From contig NZ_CP109130.1 in NCBI RefSeq assembly GCF_035917975.1, forward strand, positions 6,882,001 to 6,946,000: a DNA stretch of 64,000 nt. Reading direction: 5' to 3'. A model generated the notes under the pieces. It searched no databases. It saw only the letters and a program-made list of their open reading frames with translations, and had not been told where the DNA came from. The position numbers and the translations under genes were made by a program. Shown here piece after piece: positions 55,763 to 64,000 of this stretch. Numbering within the stretch: position 1 is the first letter of the stretch; every line of letters starts with the position of its first letter. This DNA comes from Streptosporangium sp. NBC_01756 (GTDB lineage: Bacteria > Actinomycetota > Actinomycetes > Streptosporangiales > Streptosporangiaceae).

Positions 55763-56578
55763 ATGAGCGTGATGAAGAGACTTTCGCTGATCTTCCGGTC
55801 CAAGGCGAACAACGCGTTGGACAAGATGGAAGATCCTCGCGAAACCCTGGACTACTCATATCAGCGCCAGCTTGAGCTGTTGCAGAAGGTGCGCCGGGGA
55901 GTGGCCGACGTCGCCACCTCGCGCAAGCGGGTGGAGCTGCAGATCAACCAGATCGAGGCCCAGTCGCGCAAGCTTGAGGAGCAGGGGCGCAAGGCGCTCG
56001 GCGTCGGCCGCGAGGACCTCGCCCGTGAGGCGCTGAGCCGCCGGTCGAGCCTGCAGACCCAGATCGCCGACCTCCGCGTGCAGCACGACAACCTGCAGGG
56101 CGAGGAGGAGAAGCTCACCACCGCCTCGCACCGGCTGCAGGCCAAGGTCGACTCCTTCCGTACCCGCAAGGAGACGATCAAGGCGACCTACACCGCGGCC
56201 GAGGCGCAGACGCGGATCAACGAGGCCTTCTCCGGCATCTCCGAGGAGATGGGCGACGTCGGTCTGGCCATCCAGCGGGCCGAGGACAAGACGGCCTCGA
56301 TGCAGGCCCGTGCGGGTGCCATCGACGAGCTGCTGGCCAGCGGGGCGCTCGACGACTTCAGCGGACAGCGCGGCGACGACATCCAGGCCGAGCTGGACCG
56401 CATGGGCGGCGGCCACGACGTGGAGCTGGAGATCGCCCGGATGAAGGCCGAGCTCGGTCAGGGCCCCGCGCCCAAGAGCGCGATCGAGTCCGGTGGCCCC
56501 CAGCCGCAGCAGCAGCCTCAGCAGCCGCAGCAGTCCCCCCAGACGCAGCAGTACCGTCAGCCGGGGGAGGGGCTGTGA
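55763..56578 (+). CDS. pspA: Phage shock protein A (PspA/IM30)
   Basis: PspA binds stressed membranes from the cytoplasmic side and supports their integrity. The 271-residue protein is nearly all coiled coil (about 25-215), starting with the amphipathic helix M-S-V-M-K-R-L-S-L-I-F-R-S-K. The D-P-R-E-T-L-D-Y-S-Y-Q-R-Q motif is typical of the family. A Gln/Pro-rich tail (about 238-271) is an extension not found in most PspA proteins. The gene is the first of a tightly packed operon: the next start overlaps its stop (GTGA). There is no pspBC or pspF nearby, as expected for actinobacteria. Confidence 0.95.
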   Translation: MSVMKRLSLIFRSKANNALDKMEDPRETLDYSYQRQLELLQKVRRGVADVATSRKRVELQINQIEAQSRKLEEQGRKALGVGREDLAREALSRRSSLQTQIADLRVQHDNLQGEEEKLTTASHRLQAKVDSFRTRKETIKATYTAAEAQTRINEAFSGISEEMGDVGLAIQRAEDKTASMQARAGAIDELLASGALDDFSGQRGDDIQAELDRMGGGHDVELEIARMKAELGQGPAPKSAIESGGPQPQQQPQQPQQSPQTQQYRQPGEGL

Positions 56579-56853
56579 TCGTTCGCATCATGGGTGAGGG
56601 GCAGACCGAGATCGCGCCGAGTGATCTCGACGTCCTGAACGCCCTGGACAGTGAGCTTGAGGCGGCCATCGAGGCCGGCGACGAGGAGACGTTCAGATCT
56701 CGCCTGCACGACCTGCTGGACAAGGTGCGTCACGTGGGGAAGGCACTTCCGGACGACAGCCTGGAGCCCTCCGAGCTGATTTTGCCTCCGGCCGACGCTT
56801 CCATGGAAGAAGTGCGGGAGATGCTCGGCGATGAAGGGCTGATTCCCGGATAG
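56575..56853 (+). CDS. pspAA: PspAA-domain protein (PspA-associated)
   Basis: A 92-residue protein beginning I-V-R-I-M-G-E-G-Q, with D-V-L-N-A-L-D-S-E-L-E and an acidic C-terminal S-E-L-I-L-P-P-A-D-A-S segment. This is the PspAA domain, reported in genome-context studies as a partner of PspA in actinobacteria and archaea. It probably controls or modifies PspA assembly. The GTG start overlaps the pspA stop, so the two are translationally coupled, and the htpX-like gene follows after 9 bp. Confidence 0.92.
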   Translation: MIVRIMGEGQTEIAPSDLDVLNALDSELEAAIEAGDEETFRSRLHDLLDKVRHVGKALPDDSLEPSELILPPADASMEEVREMLGDEGLIPG

Positions 56854-56862
56854 TTTGGGCAT

Positions 56863-57765
56863 ATGGCACAGACCCGGTTTGCCCCGGACCGGGGCTTGAC
56901 CAGCCGCATGGTTGCGACCATGTTCCTGCTCGGACTGCTGTATGTGATCTTCGTGGGCGCGCTGGTCGCCCTGGGGGTCCGAACCCTTCTGGTGCTGCTC
57001 ATCGCCGGAGGCGCCCTGCTGGTCCAGTACTTCATGTCCGACCGCATCGCGCTGTTCGCGATGCACGGACATGAGGTCACTCCGGAGCAGGCCCCCGAGC
57101 TGCACGGCATGATCGACCGGCTCAGCGCCATGGCCGACATGCCCAAGCCGAGGGTGGCGATCGCCGACTCGGACATCCCGAACGCGTTCGCCACCGGCCG
57201 CAACCAGAAGAACTCCGTGGTGTGTGTGACCACCGGCCTGCTGCGCCGTCTGGACCGGGCCGAGCTTGAGGGCGTGCTCGCCCACGAGATGTCCCATGTC
57301 GCCCACCGCGACGTCGCCGTGATGACCATCGCCTCCTTCCTCGGCATCGCCGCCGGCCTGATGACCAGGTTCGCGCTCTACTCCGGTCTGGGGCGTGGCC
57401 GCGACGACAGAGGCGGTCTGCCGATCGGCCTGATCATCATGCTGGTCTCGCTCCTGGTGTACGCGGTCAGCTTCCTGCTCACCCGTGCCCTGTCCCGCTA
57501 CCGTGAGCTGGCCGCCGACCGCGCCGGCGCGCTCCTCACCCAGCGCCCCTCGGTGCTGGCGAGCGCACTGGTCAAGATCAGCGGAGAGATGGCCCGCATC
57601 CCGACCAGGGACCTGCGTGAGGCCGAGCCGTTCAACGCTTTCTTCTTCGCCCCGGCGCTGTCCGGGGGCACCAGCCTGGCCGCGCTGCTCGCGACCCACC
57701 CGCCGTTGAACCGGCGCCTGGAGCAGCTCGCCAGGATATCCGCCCAGCTCGGACAGGGAGTGTAA
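56863..57765 (+). CDS. htpX: M48 membrane metalloprotease, HtpX-like
   Basis: A 300-residue zinc protease of the HtpX group. Two N-terminal transmembrane helices (about 14-38 and 41-57) precede the zinc site H141-E142-M-S-H145. A third ligand is the E in the R-E-L-A-A-D-R region, and two more helices lie at about 155-215. Such enzymes degrade damaged membrane proteins. Its place between pspAA and pspAB, with gaps of 9 and 2 bp, makes it part of the same envelope stress system. Confidence 0.94.
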   Translation: MAQTRFAPDRGLTSRMVATMFLLGLLYVIFVGALVALGVRTLLVLLIAGGALLVQYFMSDRIALFAMHGHEVTPEQAPELHGMIDRLSAMADMPKPRVAIADSDIPNAFATGRNQKNSVVCVTTGLLRRLDRAELEGVLAHEMSHVAHRDVAVMTIASFLGIAAGLMTRFALYSGLGRGRDDRGGLPIGLIIMLVSLLVYAVSFLLTRALSRYRELAADRAGALLTQRPSVLASALVKISGEMARIPTRDLREAEPFNAFFFAPALSGGTSLAALLATHPPLNRRLEQLARISAQLGQGV

Positions 57766-57767
57766 CG

Positions 57768-58337
57768 GTGAAGTGGTGGGACGCGTTGCTGGGCCGTACC
57801 GACCCTGTCCAACCGGACCTGGACGCGCTGTTCGCGCTGCCGTCGGCGGCGGTGACCCTGCAGGCCGCGACCGGGCTGGTGCCGGCCGGGACGGGGGCGG
57901 TCTGCTTCCGCGCCGCCGAGGGCGGGGCCTTCGCCGAGCTGGAGCGCGACGTCGCCGGGCTGCTCGCCGCCGGGGACGGGCCGCCGGTGGAGGAGTCCAC
58001 GGACACCTACGGTTACAGCTGGCTGCTGGTGCGCCGCCCGCCCGAGCAGCTCAGCGAGCTGGTCACCGACCTGCACGCGGTCAACTCCTCCCTGGAGGCG
58101 GCGGGCTTCGGCCCCTCCCTGCTCTGCTCGCTGGTCTCCTTCGCCGACGGTTCCGCCCGCAACATCGCCCTGGTCTACCTCTACAAACGAGGCACCTTCT
58201 ACCCGTTCGCGCCGCTGTCCGGACAGCACCGGGACAACGCGCTGGAGCTTCAGGTGCGCGGCGCGATCGAGGGCGAGCTGCCGCTCGAACCCGATCTCGG
58301 CCGATGGTTCCCCCTGTGGGGCGCGCCAGGGCTCTGA
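57768..58337 (+). CDS. pspAB: PspAB-like protein (PspA-associated)
   Basis: A 189-residue soluble protein beginning M-K-W-W-D-A-L-L-G-R, with D-A-L-F-A-L-P-S-A-A-V-T-L and the central Y-G-Y-S-W-L-L-V-R and L-V-Y-L-Y-K-R-G-T-F-Y-P-F-A-P segments. These match my memory of the PspAB family, which is encoded next to PspA, PspAA and an HtpX-type protease. Its biochemical role is unknown. It starts 2 bp after htpX and is followed after 4 bp by the DUF998-hydrolase gene, extending the operon. Confidence 0.88.
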   Translation: MKWWDALLGRTDPVQPDLDALFALPSAAVTLQAATGLVPAGTGAVCFRAAEGGAFAELERDVAGLLAAGDGPPVEESTDTYGYSWLLVRRPPEQLSELVTDLHAVNSSLEAAGFGPSLLCSLVSFADGSARNIALVYLYKRGTFYPFAPLSGQHRDNALELQVRGAIEGELPLEPDLGRWFPLWGAPGL

Positions 58338-58341
58338 GGAG

Positions 58342-59778
58342 ATGCGCGCCGGGCGGAGGCTGACCAAGGTCGCGGCCTGCGCGTTCGCCGTCGCGGCCGT
58401 GGGGTACAGCGCCTGGGTTCCGGTGCAGTTCCTCAACACCGGCCTCGGCGGGCCGGGCGCCTACGTCAGCGAGCTGGCCGCGGCCGACCAGCCGTGGTCG
58501 TGGCTGGTACGGGCCGCCGACGTGCTCTCCGGGATCGCCTGCCTGACCGCCGTGGCACTGGTGCCCGAGGAGCGTCCCGGCCGCTGGGCGACGGCCGGCT
58601 GGCTCGGTCTCGCACTGCTGGGCGTGATGACGATCCTGGACAGCGGCGCCTTCCCGCTTGACTGCGCCGCGCTGAGCGACCCCTCCTGCACCGCGGCCGA
58701 GGTGGCGGGACGGGTCTCGGCCGCGCACCGGATCCACACGGTGACCAGCGCCCTGGCGGCCGCGGGAGCGATACTCAGCCTCGTGGCGCTGCCGGTGAGC
58801 GCGCTGCGGCGGCACAGGTGGCCGCTGATCGGGTACGGCGGGGCGGTACTGGCCGTGCTCATGACCGCCGCCACGGCCTGGACCCTGGCGGCCATCGCGT
58901 CCGGCGCCCCGGTGGGGGTCGCGCAGCGGTTCCAGGTGGCGGTCATCGGGCTCTGGCTGCTGCTGCCGGCGGTCGCGCTCTGGCGGGACCGGACGGTGCC
59001 GCCCCCGCCGAAGGCGCACGTCCTGCTGGAGGGAGCCGGCACCCCCCCGGTGCTGATCTGCGCCGGCATGGCGGCGGCGTGGTTCCACTGGGACCGGGTC
59101 GCCGCCGACCTGGGCCGCGACCACCTGGTGATCCGGTTCGACCGGCCGGGCCTGGGACTCAGCTCCGGCCACCGCACGCCGCCCACGTTGCGCGAGGAGG
59201 CGGAGCGGATCGGCGCGCTGGCGGACGTCCCCATGGTGGTGGCCCACTCGGCGGCGGGCCGGCACGCGGAGGCGTTCGCCCGGCTCCATCCGGGGCGGGT
59301 GGCGGGGCTGGTGCTGGTCGACCCCAGCTGCGACCCCGTGGCGCGGCCCCGGGGCACCGTGCGCGCGGCAGCCGTACGCGCCGTGCAGCGCGCGCTGCCC
59401 GCGCTCGGCGGCACGTTCGGCGCGACCGTCCTCGCCGCTGTCGTGCTGCCCGTCGCGCACCGCCTCCTCATGGGGGCGCACGACCGCGCCCGGGCCGTGT
59501 ACGGCAGGGGCCGCGTGCTGGCCGCCGCGCTGGCCGAGTGGCTCGCCTACCGGGACATGGCCGTCGAACTCGGCGGGTTGCGCGTGACCCACCCCTTCCC
59601 GGACGTCCCCGTCGTCATCCTCAGCGCCGGCCCGCGGGACCGCTGCCACCGTGACCTCGCCGCGCTGCTGAACGCCAAGCTGGTCTCCCTTCCGGACAGC
59701 GGGCACGAGGTCGAACTGGAACGGCCCGGCGCGATCGCCGAAGCGGTACGGATGATCAGTAGATTTCACGATACGTAG
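58342..59778 (+). CDS. DUF998 membrane domain fused to alpha/beta hydrolase
   Basis: The 478-residue protein joins two domains. The N-terminal part (about 1-215) has six hydrophobic segments, with features of DUF998 (D-S-G-A-F-P-L-D-C, R-I-H-T-V-T-S). The C-terminal part (about 225-478) is an alpha/beta hydrolase. Its nucleophile elbow reads A-H-S-A-A-G instead of G-x-S-x-G, with a late G-H-E-V His. Other core segments, such as R-F-D-R-P-G-L-G-L-S, are regular. The active site should be on one face of the membrane. It starts 4 bp after pspAB and ends 43 bp before lysX, so it may act on membrane lipids or peptides, which is inference. Confidence 0.88.
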   Translation: MRAGRRLTKVAACAFAVAAVGYSAWVPVQFLNTGLGGPGAYVSELAAADQPWSWLVRAADVLSGIACLTAVALVPEERPGRWATAGWLGLALLGVMTILDSGAFPLDCAALSDPSCTAAEVAGRVSAAHRIHTVTSALAAAGAILSLVALPVSALRRHRWPLIGYGGAVLAVLMTAATAWTLAAIASGAPVGVAQRFQVAVIGLWLLLPAVALWRDRTVPPPPKAHVLLEGAGTPPVLICAGMAAAWFHWDRVAADLGRDHLVIRFDRPGLGLSSGHRTPPTLREEAERIGALADVPMVVAHSAAGRHAEAFARLHPGRVAGLVLVDPSCDPVARPRGTVRAAAVRAVQRALPALGGTFGATVLAAVVLPVAHRLLMGAHDRARAVYGRGRVLAAALAEWLAYRDMAVELGGLRVTHPFPDVPVVILSAGPRDRCHRDLAALLNAKLVSLPDSGHEVELERPGAIAEAVRMISRFHDT

Positions 59779-59821
59779 CCGGGTATACGACCTGGGTAGC
59801 GATCCTCTCGGGGGTGTGGTG

Positions 59822-62800
59822 ATGGCATCTCGGCCGAAGGGGCGGCGCTGGACGGCGGCGGTGCCCCGGACGCTGGGCGTGTTCTTCGCGGTGCTGGCGG
59901 CCTACTCGACCGCCATCGCGGTCTTCGGTCCGCTGCGGAGGCTGCTGCGGCCGATCACCGACGCGGTCAGCACCAGCATCTTCTCGGTCGAGGCGAACCT
60001 CGGCTACGCCGTGTTCGTGGCCATCCTCGCCGGAGCCGTCGCCCGTCGCAAGCGCGCGGCGTACTGGCTGCTGGTGGTGCTGCTGTCGCTGACCGCGCTG
60101 CTCGACGTGATCCTCCTGCCGCCGTTCTCCCCGCTGGGCGACAACGTCATCCGGCGGCTCGGATCCACCTGGTTCCTGGTGACGGGCACGATCAACCTGG
60201 TCTTCGTCACCGGTCTGCTGGCCGTACTGGTGCTCGCCCGCCGTGAGTTCTACGCCAAGGTGCAGCGCGGCGCCTTCCGCAAGGCGCTGCTGACCCTCCT
60301 CGTCCTGCTCGCGGCCTCCTTCGGCGTCGCCTACCTGCTGGTCACCCTCTTCCCCGGCACGCTGACCCCGCCGGGCAGGTCCGCCTGGGCGCTGGAGAAG
60401 GCGCTGGGCGGCGCGGTCACCTTCGACCTCGACCGCGTGGGGCATCCACCCGCCTGGGTCGGCTTCGTCGTGGGCCTGCTGACCGCCGTCGCGATCCTGT
60501 CGGCCTTCCTGGTGCTGTTCCGCTCCCAGCGGGCCAGCGCCGGGCTGCTCCCGTCGGAGGAGGCCCGGATGCGCGCGCTGCTGGCCGCCACGGGAGAGCG
60601 CGACTCGCTGGGATACTTCGCCACCCGGAGGGACCGGGCCGCCATCTTCTCGGCGAGCGGCAAGGCGGCCGTCTCCTACCGGGTGGTCGCCGGCGTCAGC
60701 CTGGCCGGAGGCGACCCGATCGGCGACGTGGAGGCCTGGGAACCGGCCATCCGGACCTGGATGGACCAGGCGGGCGAGTACGGCTGGACCGCGGCGGCCA
60801 TCGGGGCGAGCGAGGAGGGCGCCCGGGCCTACAACCGGGCGGGACTGCGGGTGCTCCAGCTCGGCGACGAGGCCGTGATCGAGGTGGCCTCCTTCGGCCT
60901 GTCCGGCCGGGAGATGCGCGGCGTACGGCAGGCGGTCAACCGGGTCGAGCGGGCCGGATACACGCTGCGCGTCCGGCGGCACGAGGAGCTGACCCCGCAG
61001 GAGATGCACCGGATCATCGACCGGGCCGAGGCGTGGCGGGACACCGAGGCCGAACGCGGTTTCTCGATGGCGCTGGGCAGGCTGGGGGATCCGGCCGACG
61101 GCAGGTGCGTCCTGGTCGAGGCTCTCGCGCCGGACGGCGGCCACGCCGCGCTGCTGTCCTTCGTGCCGTGGGGCGAGCACGGCCTGTCCCTGGACCTGAT
61201 GCGCCGGGACCGCGAGTCCGACAACGGCCTGATGGAGTTCATGGTCTCCGGCCTCGTCGGGCAGGCGCCCGCCCTGGGGGTGGCGCACATCTCGCTGAAC
61301 TTCGCGGTCTTCCGCGCCGCCTTCGAGGAGGGTGCCAGGATCGGCGCCGGGCCGGTGCTGCGGGCTTGGCGGGGGATGCTGCTGTTCTTCTCCCGCTGGT
61401 GGCAGCTGGAGTCGCTGTACCGGTCGAATGTGAAGTACCGCCCCGCGTGGGTGCCGCGCTACCTGGCCTACGAGGACGGCCGCGACCTGCCCAAGGTCGG
61501 TCTGGCCTCGGTGATCGCCGAAGGTTTCCTGGGGCACGGGCCGAGTCTGCCCACACTGCTGCGGCGCGGGGAGAGGCCGGTCCCGCCGCCGGCGGAGGCT
61601 CCCCGCACCGCGACGGCGGCCGCCGCGCCGGACCGGGGCGAGAGCCGCCGGGGCCCGGCCGTACCGGAACAGATGCGGGTCCGTCTCGCCAAGCTGGACC
61701 GGATCCGCGCCGAGGGCGGCGATCCGTACCCGGTGGGCCGTCCGCGCACCCACACCGCCGCCGAGGTGCGGCTGGCCCACCCCGGCGTCCCCGCCGACGT
61801 GCGGACCGGAGAGCGGGTCACGGTGGCGGGGCGGGTGATGCTGGTCCGCGACCACGGGAAGCTGCTGTTCGCCACCGTCACCGACTGGACCGGCACCCTG
61901 CAGCTCATGCTCGACCAGAGCGCGGACCTGGCACGCTGGCGCCGTACCGTCGACCTGGGAGATCACGTCGGCTGCACCGGCGAGGTCGTCACCAGCCGGA
62001 CCGGGGAGCTCTCCGTGCTCGCCGGGGAGTGGGCGGTGACCGCCAAATGCCTGCGCCCGCTCCCCGGCGGGCAGCACGGCACGGCCGGTCCGCGGGCGCG
62101 GGTACGGCGACGCTACCTCGACCTGGTGACCGACGCCGAGGCCCGCGAGACACTGCGGATCCGGGGCGCGGTCCTGCACAGCCTGCGGGACGCGCTGGTC
62201 CGCCGGGGTTTCCTGGAGGTCGAGACGCCTGTCCTGCAGCCCGTCCACGGGGGCGCCGCCGCCCGGCCGTTCACCACTCACATGAACGCCTACGACCTGA
62301 GGCTCTCCCTGCGGATCTCGCCGGAGCCGCACCTGAAGCGCCTGTGTGTGGGCGGCGTGGAGCGGATCTTCGAACTCGGCCCGGTCTTCCGCAACGAGGG
62401 GGTCTCCTACCGGCACAACCCCGAGTTCACGATGCTGGAGGCGTACCAGGCCTACGCCGACTACCGGGCGATGCTGGACCTCGCCCGCGAACTCGTCCAG
62501 GAGGCGGCCACCGCGGCGTTCGGCGCACCGGTGGTCCGCAGGCACGGGCAGGAGATCGACATCTCCGGGGCCTGGCCGGTGTCCACCGTGAACGAGGCCG
62601 TCTCGGCGGCCGCGGGGGAGCAGGTGACCGCGGACACCTCCGTCCAGGAGCTCCGCAAGCTGGCCGGTCGGCTGGCGGTGCCGTACGACCCGAAATGGGA
62701 GCGGGGCGCGATGCTGGTGGAGCTGTACGAGCGGCTCGTGGAGGAGCGGACCGTCGAACCGGCCTTCTACACCGACTTTCCGGCGGAGGTCTCCCCCCTC

Positions 62801-63115
62801 GCCCGGCCGCACCGCGGTGACCGGCGGCTGGCCGAGCAGTGGGACCTGGTCGCCTTCGGCGTCGAGATCGGTACCGCCTGCTCCGAGCTGACCGACCCGG
62901 TCGAGCAGCGCCGCCGGCTGACCGAGCAGTCGCTGCGGGCCGCCGCCGGGGATCCGGCCGCGATGGACCTGGACGAGGACTTCCTGCAGGCGCTGGAGTA
63001 CGCCATGCCGCCCACCGGCGGGCTCGGCATCGGCGTCGACCGGCTCATCATGATGCTGACCGGGAGGTCGGTCAGGCAGTCGCTGACCTTCCCGCTGGTC
63101 CGGCCCCGCGATTGA
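59822..63115 (+). CDS. lysX: LysX: lysylphosphatidylglycerol synthase-lysyl-tRNA synthetase fusion
   Basis: The enzyme charges tRNA with lysine and transfers it to phosphatidylglycerol, making membranes more positive and more resistant to cationic peptides. The 1097-residue protein has an N-terminal transmembrane domain (about 15-240), an MprF-type synthase domain (about 255-590; A-G-V-S-L-A-G-G-D-P-I-G-D and H-I-S-L-N-F-A-V-F-R), a linker, an OB-fold tRNA-binding domain (about 660-750) and a class II synthetase core. The core shows motif 2 (F-R-N-E-G-V-S-Y-R-H-N-P-E-F) and motif 3 (G-L-G-I-G-V-D-R). GTG codons at 59816 and 59819 are alternative starts. It seems linked to the PSP operon by position. 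Confidence 0.95.
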   Translation: MASRPKGRRWTAAVPRTLGVFFAVLAAYSTAIAVFGPLRRLLRPITDAVSTSIFSVEANLGYAVFVAILAGAVARRKRAAYWLLVVLLSLTALLDVILLPPFSPLGDNVIRRLGSTWFLVTGTINLVFVTGLLAVLVLARREFYAKVQRGAFRKALLTLLVLLAASFGVAYLLVTLFPGTLTPPGRSAWALEKALGGAVTFDLDRVGHPPAWVGFVVGLLTAVAILSAFLVLFRSQRASAGLLPSEEARMRALLAATGERDSLGYFATRRDRAAIFSASGKAAVSYRVVAGVSLAGGDPIGDVEAWEPAIRTWMDQAGEYGWTAAAIGASEEGARAYNRAGLRVLQLGDEAVIEVASFGLSGREMRGVRQAVNRVERAGYTLRVRRHEELTPQEMHRIIDRAEAWRDTEAERGFSMALGRLGDPADGRCVLVEALAPDGGHAALLSFVPWGEHGLSLDLMRRDRESDNGLMEFMVSGLVGQAPALGVAHISLNFAVFRAAFEEGARIGAGPVLRAWRGMLLFFSRWWQLESLYRSNVKYRPAWVPRYLAYEDGRDLPKVGLASVIAEGFLGHGPSLPTLLRRGERPVPPPAEAPRTATAAAAPDRGESRRGPAVPEQMRVRLAKLDRIRAEGGDPYPVGRPRTHTAAEVRLAHPGVPADVRTGERVTVAGRVMLVRDHGKLLFATVTDWTGTLQLMLDQSADLARWRRTVDLGDHVGCTGEVVTSRTGELSVLAGEWAVTAKCLRPLPGGQHGTAGPRARVRRRYLDLVTDAEARETLRIRGAVLHSLRDALVRRGFLEVETPVLQPVHGGAAARPFTTHMNAYDLRLSLRISPEPHLKRLCVGGVERIFELGPVFRNEGVSYRHNPEFTMLEAYQAYADYRAMLDLARELVQEAATAAFGAPVVRRHGQEIDISGAWPVSTVNEAVSAAAGEQVTADTSVQELRKLAGRLAVPYDPKWERGAMLVELYERLVEERTVEPAFYTDFPAEVSPLARPHRGDRRLAEQWDLVAFGVEIGTACSELTDPVEQRRRLTEQSLRAAAGDPAAMDLDEDFLQALEYAMPPTGGLGIGVDRLIMMLTGRSVRQSLTFPLVRPRD

Positions 63116-63474
63116 CCCACCAACTGTGACTATTTGCCCGCACAATAGGCGATAAAGGGCCATCGGCGGGGGTGCGGTCATGCCGGACCTCGTGTCCTTA
63201 CGAGCTGAGGACCCGGAGCGGGTGCGGGAGCACCGGCCGGCGGAGACGACGGCCGGGCGGCCGGCACCCGGGCGCCGGCCGGCACCACCCGGCACCACCC
63301 GGCACCTCGCCGCCTGGCGGCGAGGCGGAGTCGGGCGCGAGGCGGTGGTGATCGATATCGGGTGCGAGGCGGTAGTGATCGATTTCCGGGGGCAGGGGAG
63401 CCGCGCGCCGCCCACCAGCACCGGCGGCACCGAGTACGACAGGCAGTTCACGCGCTTCACACGGGAGGACCGAG
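63116..63474. other. Intergenic region with short repeats, no clear gene
   Basis: This 359-bp gap between lysX and the final gene holds a three-fold GGCACCACCC repeat around 63276-63305 and a 27-bp tandem duplication at 63331-63384. An open frame (63180-63518) crosses it but overlaps the next gene, has repeat-derived composition and lacks a ribosome site, so I do not call it a gene. Confidence 0.6.
63331..63384. repeat. 27-bp tandem duplication
   Basis: Two adjacent 27-bp units, the first starting TCGGGCGCGAGGCGGTGGTG, differ at three positions. They lie about 90 bp upstream of the last gene. Confidence 0.8.
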
Positions 63475-64000
63475 TTGAGGGACTGGACCCACGCCGAGCA
63501 CGTCCAGGCGGCCGGTAGGGAGATCACCGAGATGGCGGAGGCCCTTCGGGACCGCGACATGTCCACCCCGGTGCTCACCTGTCCGGGCTGGGACCTGGCC
63601 GCGCTCACCGTGCACACCGGCGGTGTGCACCGATGGGCCGCCGCGATGGTCCGCGACCTGGCCGGGCGGCGCTACGACCGCGACGCCATGGAGATGGGCC
63701 TGCCGGCGGACCCCGGCGGCTACGCCGCCTGGCTGGGGGAGGGGGCCGGTCTCCTGTCCGAGGCGTTGCTGTCGCATCCGCCCGAGGCGCCGATGTGGTC
63801 CTGGGGCGCCGACCGGAGCGTGCGGTTCTGGTCGCGGCGGCAGCTCCACGAGACCGTGGTCCACCGGATCGACGCCGAGCTGGCACTGGGCCTGCCGGTC
63901 TCGGTCGACGAGGACGTGGCGGCCGACGGAGTGGAGGAGTTTCTCGACGTCCTGCCGTACGCGCGCTGGAGTCCGGGGGTGGCCGACCTGCGGGGTGCGG
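63475..64000 (+). CDS. Maleylpyruvate isomerase N-terminal-type (mycothiol-dependent) protein, 3' truncated
   Basis: The frame stays open to the end of the window (175 codons). It begins R-D-W-T-H-A-E-H, continues L-T-C-P-G-W-D-L-A-A-L-T-V-H-T-G-G-V-H-R-W-A and then H-E-T-V-V-H-R-I-D-A-E-L-A. These are the metal-binding His positions and context of the DinB-like, mycothiol-dependent maleylpyruvate isomerase N-terminal domain. Such proteins act as mycothiol S-transferases or isomerases; the substrate is unknown. The TTG at 63475 follows GGGAGG at about six bases. The C-terminal domain is outside the window. Confidence 0.88.
   Translation, partial: MRDWTHAEHVQAAGREITEMAEALRDRDMSTPVLTCPGWDLAALTVHTGGVHRWAAAMVRDLAGRRYDRDAMEMGLPADPGGYAAWLGEGAGLLSEALLSHPPEAPMWSWGADRSVRFWSRRQLHETVVHRIDAELALGLPVSVDEDVAADGVEEFLDVLPYARWSPGVADLRGA

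Noticed and set aside
59756-63460. 1234-residue minus-strand open frame
   Set aside because: Entirely antisense to lysX, of low complexity, with no recognisable domain.
63180-63518. 112-residue open frame before the last gene
   Set aside because: Contains repeat-derived sequence, overlaps the well-supported isomerase-like gene and has no ribosome site.

Overview
This is a high-GC actinobacterial chromosome segment. The gene content (geosmin synthase, two glutamine synthetases with GlnE, a SapA-like spore protein, a LysX fusion, F420-type and LLM enzymes, SARP regulators, frequent GTG/TTG starts) fits a sporulating, mycelial actinomycete. The family mix suggests Streptosporangiaceae (Nonomuraea/Streptosporangium type), but that is inference; no rRNA or other marker is present to prove it. 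No tRNA, rRNA, CRISPR array, insertion sequence or prophage was recognised.

Layout. 1-1793: the edge of a lower-GC accessory module (a truncated large protein, a WXG100-like protein, a lipoprotein). 1839-9230: nadE, a secreted beta-propeller-like protein, a TetR regulator, and a histidine kinase paired with an unusual SARP-response regulator fusion. 9446-11682: MFS exporter and divergent ArsR-type regulator. 11702-14194: a three-gene operon of a degenerate terpene synthase, an EF-hand protein and an intact class I terpene synthase; this is the most unusual locus here. 14423-25219: glnA2, a hotdog protein, a WD40 Ser/Thr kinase, a hydrolase/amidotransferase pair and glnE. 25326-29757: secreted and envelope proteins. 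29668-33668: geosmin synthase, a Dabb protein and a TetR regulator. 33822-41391: a conserved core of glnA1, RDD protein, methyltransferase, DUF4191 protein, lipA, lipB and peptidase E. 41430-47107: the 2-oxoacid dehydrogenase E2 and E3 genes and pepA. 47198-49626: a YtrA-type GntR regulator with membrane proteins. 49708-52501: cobS and cobU. 52577-55618: aldo/keto reductase, SMI1-type and DUF3043 proteins. 55763-63115: a PspA-PspAA-HtpX-PspAB envelope stress operon running into a DUF998-hydrolase fusion and lysX. 63475-64000: the start of a mycothiol-dependent isomerase-like gene.

How the genes work together. Nitrogen assimilation is strongly represented: GlnA1 carries the adenylylation tyrosine used by GlnE, GlnA2 lacks it, and both glnA genes have upstream sequences matching the actinobacterial GlnR box. 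Lipoate synthesis (lipA, lipB) lies near the lipoylated E2 and its E3 partner. The downstream PSP operon and lysX together point to envelope maintenance. Two independent terpene loci lie within about 20 kb. A recurring feature is short degenerate tandem repeats (16, 23, 24, 27, 36 and 56 bp) in gaps between genes, plus several clean terminators and palindromic operator candidates.
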